Positions 21,978-32,704 are shown, counted from the first letter of the stretch. The stretch is 64,000 nt of DNA from Closterium sp. Naga37s-1 (GCA_947471745.1 CANJKZ010000925.1:17493-81492), one strand, 5' to 3'. Numbers and translations are program-made. Notes: generated by a model from the letters alone, not told the origin.

Positions 21978-22532
21978 GCAAGAACGGCGCGACGGGCAGG
22001 GCGGCGCGGCGCACGGCTAGGGCAGGGCGGCGCAACTGACAGGGCAGAGCGGCGGCCAGCAGGGCAGGTCAGGGCGGCTGCCAGCAGGGCGGCGCGCTGG
22101 CAGGGCAGGGCGGGGCGGCGGCGCGGCGGCGAGCGGCGCGCGGGCAGGGCAGCGTGGCGCGACAGCGAGCGGCGCGCGGGCAGGGCAGGGCGGCGCGGCG
22201 GCGAGCGGCGCGCGGGCAAGGCAGGGCGGCGCGGCGGCGAGCGGCGCGCGGGCAGGGCAGGGCGGCGCGGCGGCGAGCGGCGCGCGGGCAGGGCAGGGCA
22301 GGGCGTGCGCGGGCGGCGCGACGCAGGGCAGGGCATGCGCGGGGCGGCGCAACGCAGGGCAGGGCAGGGCGCGCGCTGGCGGCTCGACGCAGGGCAGGGC
22401 GCGTGCGGGGCAGCGCGACGCAGGGCAGGGCGTGCACGGGCAGCGTGACGCAAGGCAGGGCAGGGCAGGGCAGAGCGTGCGCGGGCGGCGCGACACAGGG
22501 CAGGGCGTGGGGTAGCGCGGTAACCGCGCTAA
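21978..22532 (-). repeat. GC-rich tandem array in copia B leader
   Basis: Between leader and gag start lies a minisatellite. The clearest part (about 22120-22300) repeats a unit of about 36 bp containing GCGGCGAGCGGCGCGCGGGC; the rest is more degenerate (GGCGCGACGCAGGGCAGGGC). Long open frames here on both strands are products of the repeat. Confidence 0.8.
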
Positions 22533-22581
22533 TGGTGGGCCCGAAAAAAAACGGGCCTAAGGACCTACTGCTCTGAAACCA
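22533..22581 (-). promoter_or_regulatory. Primer site and conserved leader of copia B
   Basis: On the - strand, TGGTTTCAGAGC directly follows the LTR and differs at one base from the iMet-type TGGTATCAGAGC. Then come AGGTCCTTAGGCCC, a T run and GGGCCCACCA. The same order occurs beside the primer sites of elements D and E, so this is probably a functional leader for priming, dimerisation or packaging. Confidence 0.6.
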
Positions 22582-22709
22582 TGTTAGAAACTAACGAGCA
22601 GGAATGATTGCATTGAGAAAGAATGTGATACAAGTACTAACCCTAATTTGGGTTGTACCCCATATGGGCTACCCCACTACAGCCTACACAATGATATAAC
22701 AGTTTGACA
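22582..22709 (-). repeat. 5' LTR of copia B
   Basis: 128 bp, TGTTAGAA to TTTGACA, one difference from the other LTR. As the upstream LTR it would drive transcription to the left. Confidence 0.93.
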
Positions 22710-24171
22710 ACGGTACCCCGTGAATTCCCGATGACTTACTGGAGGGGCTCTTACCTCAGCTTGCACACGACCACCGCATAAAGTTAGAACCGGGAATACA
22801 ACCAGCCGTACAGCGACAGTTCCGACTGACACAACCCACGCTGGACGAACCCAGGAAACAGTTGGATTACCTACTAGAGAAAAAAAAATCATCCGACCGA
22901 GTTCGTCGACGTTAGTCGCACCGGTACTATTCACACCTAAGAAGGACAGAGGTTTTCACATGCGAATCGATTACATGGAACTCAACAGGGTAACAGTCAA
23001 GTCGCGACATCCCATCCACCGCGCCGACGAACCGATATATCAGCTGCGAACAGCTAGGGTATTCTCGAAAACCGATCTACGCGGCGGTTACCACCAGATT
23101 CGAATCGAACCGGTAGACTGCGCCAAAAACAACTTTTAGAACTAGGTATGGGTCCTTTGAGTATTCGGTGATGCTACTCGGGCTGACCAACGGACCCGCG
23201 CCATTTCAAATGACGATGCACGAAGCATTTAGACCTTTAGATAAATGCGTCATCGTGTACCTCGACGACATCTTAGTTTACAGCCGGGATAAGGAGCAGC
23301 ACGTAGCAGACTTGGAAGCAATATTTAAACATTTAGACGAACATCGCCTTCTGACGAAGGGTTCCAAGTGCGCGTTTTTTTAGGACCGGCTAGAATTCAT
23401 GGAGCACATCATCTTGGAATCTGGGGTTGAAATAGACTCGAAAAAAACTGGATACCGTCAAAGCTTGGCACCCCCCGACAAACATCACGGGAATGCTGAG
23501 TTTTTTTGGGGTTTGTTAATTATGTGCGTCGGTTCGTCCTCGACATGGCACGGTCAACAGCCCCACTGACGAACTTGCTGCGGAAGGGAGTCGTTTTTAT
23601 ATGGGGAGAAAGAGCATGGTACCTTCTCTGCCCTAAAAAATGTTCCCTGCTCATCGCCCGTGCTACGTATCGGCGACCCACACCGCCCATTTGAAGTGGT
23701 TACTGACGCCAGCGACATCGCCATCAGAGCCATGCGGCTACATGATTTCGGCAACAGCCTACAGGCCATCGCGTATGAGTCACGAAAGCTGCTCCCGCCT
23801 GAGAAGAATTACTCGATACACGACCGCGAAATGCTTGTGATCGTGCACGCATTGATAGTATTGCGCTGTTACTTGATCGGCGCGGACGTGACAGTGCGGA
23901 CAAATCACCACTCCCTATAGTACCCTCGCACACAACCCCACCTCAACCCACGACAAATCCGCTGGCTCGATTTCCTGGAGTCAAATTTCCACTACACGGT
24001 CACATACAAAAAGGGTGCCTCCAACATTGGCAACGCACTGACCCGCCCAACTGCCCAAATACACGCGATACTAATCGCCAAGACCAGCTTGCAACTCACA
24101 CGCCTATTCACCCACGACTACAAAACAGACCCATTCTTCACAAGAGGCAACTCGCAGAAGTTTGCAGCAGC
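22710..24171 (+). pseudogene. Ty3/gypsy reverse transcriptase-RNase H of G1, fragmented
   Basis: Continuation of G1 after copia B. Frame changes join DDLLEGLLPQLAHDHRIKLE, SPVLFTPKKDRGFHMRIDYM, FSKTDLRGGYHQIRIEP and the active site VIVYLDDILVYS (23249-23284), so the catalytic Asp pair is present. The RNase H-like part includes FEVVTDASDIA and YESRKLLPPEKNYS, followed by KKGASNIGNALTRP and FTHDYKTDPFF. At least four frameshifts or stops make it dead. It stops abruptly at 24171, where an LTR of gypsy G2 begins; integrase is missing from this copy. Confidence 0.85.
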
Positions 24172-25041
24172 TGTTACCGCATATGCACTTGATGCACATG
24201 CAATAACAGTAGGATGCATGTGTAGAATGTAGTGTAGTGAATGTTGTATTAGGAGTAGAGGGTGGAAATCAGAAAGTGATGTTAGGGAATGGGGGGGAAA
24301 TACTGAGGGGCGAAATGAGAGAGTCAAAATGAAATCGACGACTCCCAAGCCCGAGCTACACATCAAGAAATGTGCGGCCCGTACCTGGGCTAGGTAAATT
24401 AGGGCGTGTAAAATCGGCAACTCTAAAATTTCGGCCAGAATCCGTCGGGCCGTTTTTGCGAAGGTAACCAGTCCGCGACATTCGTATTTCGAGTCGCGAT
24501 AGTCGTCAATTTCGCAAAAAAATAACGAATTTGATGGCCGTTTAAAAAATCGACACGAAAACGACGCCGAGTCGACTCCAAAACGGCCACGAACCCGGCC
24601 CGACGTTGCGACACTGACTGGCCGTGTCGCACACCCTCCATGCGACGATGACGACGTTGGAATCATGTGTGCGAATTTGTCGCCCACTTTGAACAATGCA
24701 AATTTTACAACTTTCCGGAACCGGCCAGCAAATCGGCCAGCAAACATGTAAAATTCGCGCTTTTGTAAATGGTGGCTGTATCGGAGTCGACTCGGATTCG
24801 GCCACCAAGTCGAATTTTGCGAAAAAAATATGACGACCATATGGTCGTCTAAAAACCGGCCACACCCCATTTTCAGACTTGTGCGGGGATTTTTCACGCC
24901 CTTACGTCAGTCTCCTGCACTCGATGCTTGTGTTATGTTATTCTCTCGTAATAGTAAAACATGTCACTCTAGCTTCTAGCACTCGGTGGCGCACCACTAG
25001 TAGGGAACCTGTGGGGTGAGGGAGCAATCTCTTCCATAACA
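24172..25041 (+). repeat. 5' LTR of gypsy G2 copy 1, with a MITE inside
   Basis: Begins TGTTACCGCATATGCAC and ends CTTCCATAACA. It aligns along its length with 27939-28358 (shared GTAGAATGTAGTGTAGTGA, GAACCTGTGGGGTGAGGG and ends), except for a 503-bp insertion that is a MITE plus its target duplication. It truncates gypsy G1. Confidence 0.8.
24402..24901. mobile_element. PIF/Harbinger-like MITE (TTA target duplication)
   Basis: 500 bp with short inverted ends, GGGCGTGTAAAATC and, on the other strand, GGGCGTGAAAAATC, flanked by TTA (24399-24401 and 24902-24904). The related LTR at 27939-28358 lacks it, which serves as an empty site. It has no coding capacity. Internal repeats of GAGTCGACTC and GGCCGTTT occur. 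It is not the same family as the MITE at 422-933, although both use TWA sites and GGGCG ends. Confidence 0.75.
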
Positions 25042-25067
25042 GAACACAAGCCCGTACTTCAGAGAAT

Positions 25068-27938
25068 ATGGACAAGTATGAGCTGCGTTGGGGTAGGATC
25101 TTTAGTCGCCGGGAGAAAGAACGGCCGCAACGCGAGCACTCACGTGAGCGTGGGCGATCTTTGGAGCGATCGCCAAAGAAGCCGGCTTTTTGCGCGGATC
25201 GAATCCCTTTCGAGCCAGACCAACGGGAAGGAGGCTCGACTCACGAAGGAGCAAGCGGTGAGGGGTCCACCATGACTGGAGGCTATGCGCTGTGGCAGAG
25301 AGACGCCCTTCACCGAGCTGGCGGCAACCACGGGCACCACCATGGCGACAGAGTGTTCTGCGCGCCGGAAGGGAGAGAACAGCGCCACGACGACGGAGGC
25401 CGCTGGCGTGGTCGTGGGGGACTTCTCTCCAGCCGAGGAGGAGATCCTGGCGCCAACGGGGAATGAGGCACGAGAGGAGGCCCGCGAAGGAAACGTGGAG
25501 GACGAACACGAAGGCGGAGAGCACGACGACGCTGTTAAGGCCGACGAAGCTGAACCCGCGCTGGCAGACTAGACCACAGGCGCGTGCGAGGCAGAGGCAG
25601 AGGGATCAAGGGCCACGGGGAAGGAACAACGCGAGGAGCACCTCGGCCGTCAGGGAGGGCACCGTTCAGGTGACTCGGCTCAGCAGGAGCGAGAGGATTG
25701 CGAGGAAGACGCCTGCGTGTCCAAGCCGTACGAACAACGCGGAAGAAGGGGGGAAGAGCGGTTGCGCACGCCTGAAGGGCATCGGCGACCAGTGGGACGG
25801 TGAGATGAAGACTCGCACTTGCCCGTGGGACGTCAGCCGCGGGCAGGATGGCGCAGCGACCGGGCACGGTCGCCGGATCGGCGTCAACCGTGTGGAGGAA
25901 GGCGAGAGGGCGAGCCACGCTCGCCCAATCGCCATCCGTAGCTAGGAGGGAGGCGAGGCACGGGGTCTCGGGCAGCATTGGCAGCAGGAAGGACGACGCA
26001 GTGGTGGATCGCGCTCGCCTCGTCAGCAGAAGCAGCAGGAGAGAAGGCCTAGTCGCGAGTCACGCTCGCCCGACTTGCGCCGCCAGTAGGAAGGGAGACG
26101 TGACGAGGAGAGGCGCTCGCCAGTTGGCCGCCGGAAGCGTTGAAAAGAGACGAACGAATGTCCACCCTCGCCAGAGAGGCATTGACCACGCGAGACACGA
26201 CGGGAGGAATGGGAGAGGGCGTACCGCTCGCCAGCTCGGCAATGGGGGCATACAGAAGGACGAAGGAGCCCTAGGAATCTGCACAGTGAGACGAGATGGA
26301 ACCGGCTGGGGAGTAGAACCGAGAGCGGGAGTTTGGCGTATGGCGCAGAACGAGCCCAAGAAGCCAGGGAAGGCATGGAGAGAGCCAAGGAAAGGGGAAC
26401 GTAGGGGAGACAGTCAAGAGGAGCGATCGAATCTTGGGGGAAGGGGCGAGGGAGCGCGGCCACGGCACCGCGAGTGGAAGTGCCGGCCAGGTTCTTGGGA
26501 GATCAACGGTTAGGGCCCTCGCTCAAGAACTATCTGATGCAAGTGGGAAACGTGAAGTATCAGTGTGACCGGGACGGCATGGACCCGGTATACTTCTTCT
26601 TGAGCTTATCAAACACGCTGGAAGGGGAGACAACGACGTTGTACCGGATGAGGATGGATGAGCTGGTATGGAGGGTAGGAAAATATGGGGAGGAACCCAC
26701 GGAGGAATTTCTTGAGCGACTACAGCGGCAGTTTCCAGGGCACACGGCGGAGCGAATAAGGGAGTTTCAAGACTTCAAAAGAGGGCAGCAGAGTCACTGG
26801 TGATGTACTACAACCGACCGATCAACGTGCCAGAGGACGTGAAGTGCTCGGACAGCAGTCTCTTCATCAACAAGCTTTTGGGGGGCCTAGATGAGGCGTT
26901 GGGGGGCGGATTGAGGATGAGGGTATATGAGTTGGGAGCAGACGTGACACTGGATAAAGTGTTTGAGTTAGCAAAGGTGGAGCTCGCACAGAGGAAGTAC
27001 AAAGCATATTTACCGAAGCCAATAGAGAGAAGCCGCAAGCCGACCTGGGCGGCAGCGATGATACCTCAAGAAAGCTGGAGGTCAGACATTCGGGGGGAAG
27101 CAAGAGCTGACACACGGACGTGCCACAGGTGCGGACAGGCGGGGCACATTTGTAAGGACTACAAGAACTGTGGTGGCTGCAGGAAGCCAGGCCATCGAAG
27201 GTGAGAATGTCCTGATGCAGCAAGATGCGAGATCTGTGGGAAGAGAGGACACGAGGCTAAGGAATGCTACTAGAGGGAGGGAGGGGCAAGGAGAAACCCA
27301 GAGGAGCTGCAGCGGCAGATTAGCAGACTGCAGTCTCAACTGCAAGCCTTGGGACCAAAATGGGAGGCTAAGGCAGGGATGTACGCCAGGGATGAGGAAG
27401 GAGAGGTGGTGGAACAGGATGTGCAGTGTGCCCTCATGGCGTGGAGGGGAAGGGAGGAGATGGGGATGAGAAGCGGAGGGAAGGATGGGAGGCAGGAGCA
27501 TGGCATGAAGGAACGAAAGAAGGGACAATAACCAGAGGGGCCAGCGCAGGAGCAGCCGCCAGCACGCCATCCACAAGAAAGGTTGCGTGTCAGACCTCAG
27601 TGCTACTGATGGAAGGAGGAGCGATGGAAGTGGAAGGGGTGAAGGTGAAAACTGCTGTTATAGACACGGGAGCGCAGAGTGTGATGCTGGACAAAGGGAT
27701 GGCTGAAAGGCTGGGGCTGATGGCCCCAGAAAGGTAGGTGGCGAAGGAAATGTTGGTGATGACGGCAGAAGGAGGGGAACCAAAATGGATGCCTTGCACC
27801 CGAACACCCATAGAACTGAATCTACTGCCGGGAGGAGAGCAGGAGACCAGAATTAGAAAGAAGTGTGGAATCTCATAGTCGAAGGACTTCGATGTATCAG
27901 TGGGCACTGAACTGATGTTTGCGGTGGGAATGGCCATC
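25068..27938 (+). pseudogene. Gypsy G2 Gag and protease with RS-like N-terminus, degraded (copy 1)
   Basis: ATG at 25068 (MDKYELRWGRIFSRREKER). The N-terminal third is rich in Arg, Ser, Glu and Gly with SRSP-type motifs in shifting frames (to about 26500). A Gag core follows (LKNYLMQVGNVKYQCDRDGMD, EPTEEFLERLQRQFPG), then KLLGGLDEALGGGLRMRVYE. A zinc-knuckle cluster has CHRCGQAGHICKDYKNC, CGGCRKPGHRR and, after a stop, CEICGKRGHEAKEC (27118-27275). A retropepsin has DTGAQSVMLDKGMAERLGL (near 27664-27720). Several stops and frame changes break the gene. Reverse transcriptase and integrase are absent: after the protease comes another LTR of the same family. Confidence 0.75.
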
Positions 27939-28358
27939 TGTCACCGCATATGCACTTTACGTAAATGCAGTAACGGTAGTATAAGGGTGTAGGAGGTAGT
28001 ATAGTGTGTAAGCGTATGTGCACTTTATGCATACACAGCAACACTAGTATGGGGCGTAGAATGTAGTGTAGTGACTGTTGTAATAGCTAAAGAAGGGGGA
28101 AACTGAAAAGGGACGGTTGGGATTACGGGGGAAAGCACCGAGGGGCGAAATGGGAAACCAAATCGCAACCCCGAGCAGCACATTGGGAAATGTGCAGCAT
28201 GGGGTTGGGCCAAGTAAGGCCACTCACACTCACCCACTCGATGCTTGATTTCTGTTATTCTCTCGGACAAGTGAAGGCTGTCACTCTAAACTCTAGCATT
28301 CAGTGGCACACCACTAAGAAGGAACCTGTGGGGTGAGGGATCAATCTCTCTCATAACA
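27939..28358 (+). repeat. LTR of gypsy G2 copy 2
   Basis: 420 bp, TGTCACCG to CTCATAACA, related to 24172-25041 without the MITE. It is followed by a second gag start, so it acts as a 5' LTR; the sequence before it lacks a convincing polypurine tract, so it is probably not the 3' LTR of copy 1. The simplest reading is that copy 2 was inserted just after the protease of copy 1. Confidence 0.75.
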
Positions 28359-28382
28359 GAAGACAAGCGTAAGCAAGCAGCC

Positions 28383-29989
28383 ATGGAAAAGTACGAGCTG
28401 CGCTGGGGTAGGATATTCAGTCGCCGTGAGGAGGAACGGCAGCGACGCAAACCGTCGCGCGAGCGGGGGCGATCCCTGGAGCGATCGCCGCAAAGGCAGA
28501 CCGCGTTTCCATCGCAAGGGACCGACGGGAGGAAGGATCGACGAGTTTAGGAGCGAGCGGTGGAGGGTACGCCGTGGGCATGGACGGAGGTGCGTGGCTG
28601 AGAGCGAGACCCCGCAGGACTGGAGACGAGAGCGGAGCCGTGACGCGGGAATGTTCCGCTCGTCGGAAGGGCGGGGACAACGCTATGATGACAGGGGCCG
28701 TTAGCAAGGCTTTGAGGGCTTCCCCCCGGCCGAGGAGGAGACATTGGTGCCGATCACGGAGAAGGAGGCGGCCCACGAGGAGGATGCGGAAGCGGACGAT
28801 GAGAACCGAGAGCTGCAGGTCGAGGGCGCCGAGCGAGAAAACGACGGAGACGACCCAGCAGCTGGAACTGGCGAGGCCGAACCCGCATAGGCGGACAATA
28901 ACACTGGCGCGAGCCAGGCGGTGGCCGAGGGATAGATGTCCAGGCGGAAGGACTCGCGCGGGCGAGACATCAGCTGCGGGGAAGGGTACCGCGCGGAGGA
29001 TTCACTTCAACAGGAACGAAGGGACCAGGATGAGAGCACCCGCACTTCCCGGCTGCAAGGACATCGTGGTAAAGGGAGGGCGGAACGGTCGCGCACGCCA
29101 GAAGAGGATCGGCGGCGCAGAGGGCGGCGAGTAGGCGACTCTCGCTCGCCCGATAGGCATCAGAAGCCTGGAGGCTGGAGCGGCGGCGGCTCACGTTCGC
29201 CGGATCGGCGTCAGACACGCGGAGGAAAATGGGAGGATGAGCCACGCTCACCTGATCGATACTGGCGTCAGGAAGGGAGACGCGAGAAGGAGCCCAGGTC
29301 ACAGGAGCGGCATGGTCAGCAGCAAGGGGAGCGCAGCGGCGGAGCACGCTCGCCTGGCCGAGATAGGCAGCGAGAAAGGAGGACTAGCGGTGGGTCCCGG
29401 TCGCCAGACATGCGCCGCTAGCAGAGAGAGAAGCGCTCACCAGAGCACCACCGACAGCGTGGCAGGAGGGAAGACGCGTGGTCACCTTCGCCGGAAAGAC
29501 AGCGACGGCACGAGACGAGCCAAGGAGGATGGAAGAAGGCGTACAACTCGCCAGCTTGACAATGGGAGCAGGCAGAGGAGTGGAGGGGCCCGAGGGAGAG
29601 GCGCAGCGAGACGAGATGGAATCAGCAGGAGAGCAGAATGGAGGGCAGAAGTTTGGCGTATGGCGCGGAACGGGCCCGAGAGGCCAGGGAAGGAATGGAA
29701 AGGGCCAAGGAGAGAGGAACGGATGGAAGGCGGCCATGAGGAGCGAGTGAATCATGGGGAGAAGGGCGAGGGAGTTCTGCCACCGCGCTGCGAGTAGAAG
29801 TACTCGCTAGGTGCTCAGGAGATCAACGCGCGGGGCCAACTCTCAAGAACTATCTGATGCAAGTGGGAAACGTGAGATATCGGTGCGACAGGCACGGCAT
29901 GGACCCGGTGGACTTCTTCCTAAGCTTACCGAACACACTTCTTCCTAAGCTTACCCGAATGAACTGCTGTGGAGGGCAGGGGGCAGAAC
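28383..29989 (+). pseudogene. Gypsy G2 Gag with RS-like domain, truncated (copy 2)
   Basis: ATG at 28383 (MEKYELRWGRIFSRREEERQ). The clearest RS-like part is in the frame around 28936-29421: repeats of about 19-20 residues built on SRSPDR-x-x-GG spacing (GDSRSPDRHQ, GGSRSPDRRQ, DEPRSPDRYW, EPRSQERHG, GARSPGRDRQ, GGSRSPDMRR). The Gag core begins again near 29840 (LKNYLMQVGNVRYRCDRHGMD) and stops near 29930, after a short duplication of CTTCTTCCTAAGCTTACC; the remainder to 29989 is unrecognisable. The gene is broken by frameshifts, and minisatellite DNA replaces the rest. Confidence 0.7.
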
Positions 29990-30848
29990 TCTAGGGGCCG
30001 CCATGGTGGGAGCTAGAGACGGCCGAGCGGGGGGGGGTGGGAGTGGGGGGTGGGGCGGGGGCTTTTAGCTGGAGGATGTGGGGCCTTCTAGCTCATGCCC
30101 CCGGGGCTTCTAGCTAAAGGCCGTGGGGCCTTCTGGCAGCTGCTTGTGTCTGCGTGGCCAGCGGGGGCCTCGAAGGGGCAACGAAACGGGGCCCGCGGGG
30201 CCCTCTAAGGGGCGACAAAACGGGGCCTGCGGGGCCTCTAAGTGGCGACGAAACGGGGCCCTTGGGGGGGCTCTAAGGGGGCGACGAAACGGGGCCCACG
30301 GGGGGCTCTAAGGGGCGACGAAACGGGGCCCGCGGGAGCCTCTAAGGGGCGACAAAATGGGGCCCGCGGGGGGCTCTAAGGGGCGACAAAACGGGGCCCG
30401 TGGGGGCCTCTAAGGGGCGACGAAACGGGGCCCGCGGGGGCCTCTAAGGAGCGACAAAACGGGGCCCGCGGGGCCTCTAAGGGGCGTCGAAACGGGGCAT
30501 GCGGGGGCCTCTAAGGGACGATGAAATGGGGCCCGCTGGGGCCTCTAAGGGGCGACGAAATGGGGTGACGGGGTGACGGAATGACAAGGCTACGGGGTGA
30601 CGAGGTGAAGGGGTGACGGGGCGCGACCTGGGAGACGGGGTGACGTGGTGCGACCTAGGAGACGGGCGACGGGGCAGCCTAGGCAACGGGGCGCGGTAGC
30701 GGGTGACGGGCGGCGAACTAGTGGCGAACAGGAGGAGAACGGACGTCAAACGGATGGCGCACGGGCGGCTTACGAGCGAAACCCTAAAATGAATGAGCCA
30801 ACGGGGCGGCGAGGGCGCTACGGGCCGCTAATGGCCGAGGCGCGGGGT
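29990..30848. repeat. Minisatellite cluster, GGCCTCTAAGGGGCGAC-type
   Basis: About twelve copies of a unit of about 35 bp with core GGCCTCTAAGGGGCGACGAA and ACGGGGCCCGCG run from 30155 to 30565. They are preceded by TTCTAGCT-containing units (30055-30140) and followed by short GACGGGGTGACG-like repeats (30560-30720). No gene is supported. The core resembles the tandem array in the copia D leader (GGCCTCTAGGGGCGAGCGCG), and the cluster leads into a D-like leader and LTR, so it probably derives from a decayed copia leader on the - strand. Confidence 0.7.
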
Positions 30849-31018
30849 GGTGGGCCCGTTGGAACGAACTAAGCTCTATATAATGTCATAGTAAGAACGG
30901 AAGAATGAATGAGTAGCAACAAGCAGTACAAGGAAACATATAGCAAACTCTAAAGGGGGTTGTACTTTCTGCAGCATAACTCAGTGTAACACCTAGACTA
31001 AACAAACAAACTATAACA
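30849..31018 (-). repeat. Decayed copia (B/D family) leader and 5' LTR
   Basis: A GGTGGGCCC block (from 30849) and GCTCTATATAA precede TGTCATAG at 30884, as GGTGGGCCC and GCTCTATACCA precede the LTR in element D. A 135-bp LTR-like stretch (30884-31018) ends CTATAACA and shares TAGACTAAACAA with TAGCCTAAACAA of D. The match is weak, and the partner LTR is absent. Confidence 0.4.
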
Positions 31019-31268
31019 CCCAGAAGTCCAAGTGAAGGGTCTGTAAGGGAGCCGTGGTGGGGGGGAACGAGGAGGAGTGAGGGGCAGCGCGCTGCCGCCA
31101 CTCGACGCGAGGGGTGCATGGCGGTGCAGGCGAGCGGGGAAGCAGGGCGAGAGACTCTGGGAGACCTGTGACCTGACGGTGACGTACCATCCTACTGGGA
31201 TGTGGGAAGGACGGGTGACCTATGTGGTGGTGCCAGAGGGCCAGGACGCCAGCACGTAGTGCCAGCAC
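31019..31268 (-). pseudogene. Copia GAG-pre-integrase fragment (B/D family)
   Basis: On the - strand the frame reads ALWHHHIGHPSFPHPSRM and later WRQRAAPHSSSFPPTTAPLQ then TLHLDF, matching the stretch before the integrase in elements B and D (LLWHHRLGHPSL and PHSSSFPPTTAPLQTLHMD). It ends at the LTR-like border at 31018. The sequence on its other side, to about 31500, is unassigned but holds a CATGGCAGGAGCTAGAAACG stretch like one at 30002. Confidence 0.65.
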
Positions 31269-31499
31269 CAGGGCCAGTCAGGATCGAGTACCCACAGGGA
31301 CCGACGTCGCGCCAACGGCTGGCTGAGCCACTGCAAGGGCCGGTACTCCTTGGACCCTCAGGTCCCCCGCCAGGAGTGCTGCAGGTGCTGTCGCTACGGC
31401 TGGCCCTTCTACTGCATAACTCTAGCGAACGCCATGGCAGGAGCTAGAAACGGTCGAGCAGCTAGGAGCAGTCGGGTACGATCGGGTAGTGGTCTAGTG

Positions 31500-32704
31500 C
31501 GGACGGGGTGTTGGGTGTGTACTCGGGGGAGGGGGGGGGGGGGGGGGAGGGGGGGAGGAGGGGGCGTAGGGCCTTCTAGCTGAGGGGGCGCGGGTCCTTC
31601 TAGGTGGGGGCCGTGAGGCCTTCTAGCTGGGGGCCCGCGGGGCCTTCTAGCTGGGGGGGCGCGGGACCTTCTAGCTGGGGGCTGCAGAGCCTTCTAGTTG
31701 GGGGCTGCAGGGCCTTCTAACTGGGGGGGGACGTGGGTTGCTTCACTGGGTGCGGGGAGCCTGAGGGTTGCGGGGTGCGGGTAGCATACAGGGTGCTAGG
31801 TGGTGGACTGGGTGCGGTCGGCAGACCAGGTGCGGGGTACGGGTGGCGGACTGGGTGCGGGGAGTGAGTGACGTACCGGGTGCGGGTGGAGGACTGGGCG
31901 CGGGTGACGTAGGGGGTTGGGGGGGGGGGGGGTAGACGAGGAGGCAACGGGGAGGTTACGGGAAGGCGAAGGGGATGCGACGGGAAGGTGACGGGGAGGC
32001 GACGGGTAGGCGACGGGGACGGGACGGGGATGCGACGGGGAGGTGATGGGGAGGTGACGGGAAGGCGACGGGGAGGCGACGGGGAGGCGACGGTGAGGGG
32101 ATGGGGGAGGCGACGCGTAGGTTATGGGGAGGCGACAGGGAGAGGACGGGGATGCGACAGGGAGGTGACGGGGAGGTGACGGGAAGGCTGCAGGGCCTTC
32201 TATCTGGGGGGGGACGTGGGTTGCCTCACTGGGTGCGGGGAGCCTGAGGGTTGCGGGGTGCGGGTAGCATACAGGGTGCTGGGTGGTGGACTGGGTGCGG
32301 GGTGCGGTCGGCAGACCATGTGCGGGGTACGGGTGGCGGACTGGGTGCGGGGAGTGAGTGACGTACCGGGTGCGGGTGGAGGACTGGGCGCGGGTGACGT
32401 AGGGGGGGGGGGGGGGGGTAGACGAGGAGGCAACGGGGAGGTTACGGGAAGGCGAAGAGGAGACGACGGGAAGGTGACGGGGAGGCGACGGGTAGGCGAC
32501 GGGGACGGGACGGGGATGCGACGGGGAGGTGATGGGGAGGTGACGGGAAGGCGACGGGGAGGCGACGGGGAGGCGACGGGGAGGCGACGGTGAGGGGATG
32601 GGGAGGCGATGCGTAGGTTATGGGGAGGCGACGGGGAGAGGATGGGGATGCAACAGGGAGGTGACGGGGAGGTGACGGGAAGGCGACAGAGAGGTGACAT
32701 GGAG
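31500..32704. repeat. Minisatellites with a tandem segmental duplication of about 470 bp
   Basis: 31520-31735 holds a G tract then units around GGGGCCTTCTAGCTGGGGG. The block starting GGACGTGGGTTGC (31729) is repeated from 32212 with few changes: both copies carry GGTGCGGGGAGCCTGAGGGTTGC, a G tract, then GACGGGGAGGC-type 9-11 bp repeats. Each array seems to have expanded independently. The last array runs directly into gypsy RNase H sequence at about 32705. Long frames here are repeat artefacts. Confidence 0.75.

Larger units (their letters stand above)
15896..22709 (-). mobile_element. Copia element B, complete but defective, TSD ACGGT
   Basis: A 6814-bp Ty1/copia element on the - strand with 128-bp LTRs (TGTTAGAA to TTTGACA) that differ at a single base. 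It is flanked by ACGGT (15891-15895 and 22710-22714) and inserted between the protease and reverse transcriptase of gypsy G1. Order on the - strand: 5' LTR, primer site, conserved leader, GC-rich tandem array, gag-pol, purine tract, 3' LTR. Despite the near-identical LTRs, gag-pol carries many lesions. Confidence 0.93.

Noticed and set aside
21836..22576. Frames of 120-205 codons in the copia B leader array
   Set aside because: GC-rich minisatellite without stop codons; low-complexity Arg/Ala/Pro products.
25068..25945. Separate 132- and 217-codon genes
   Set aside because: They are shifting frames of the degraded G2 Gag N-terminus, shown by alignment with the second copy at 28383.
30155..30565. 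Regularly spaced repeats that could suggest a CRISPR array
   Set aside because: Units are head-to-tail with no unique spacers, in a eukaryotic transposon setting and with no cas genes.
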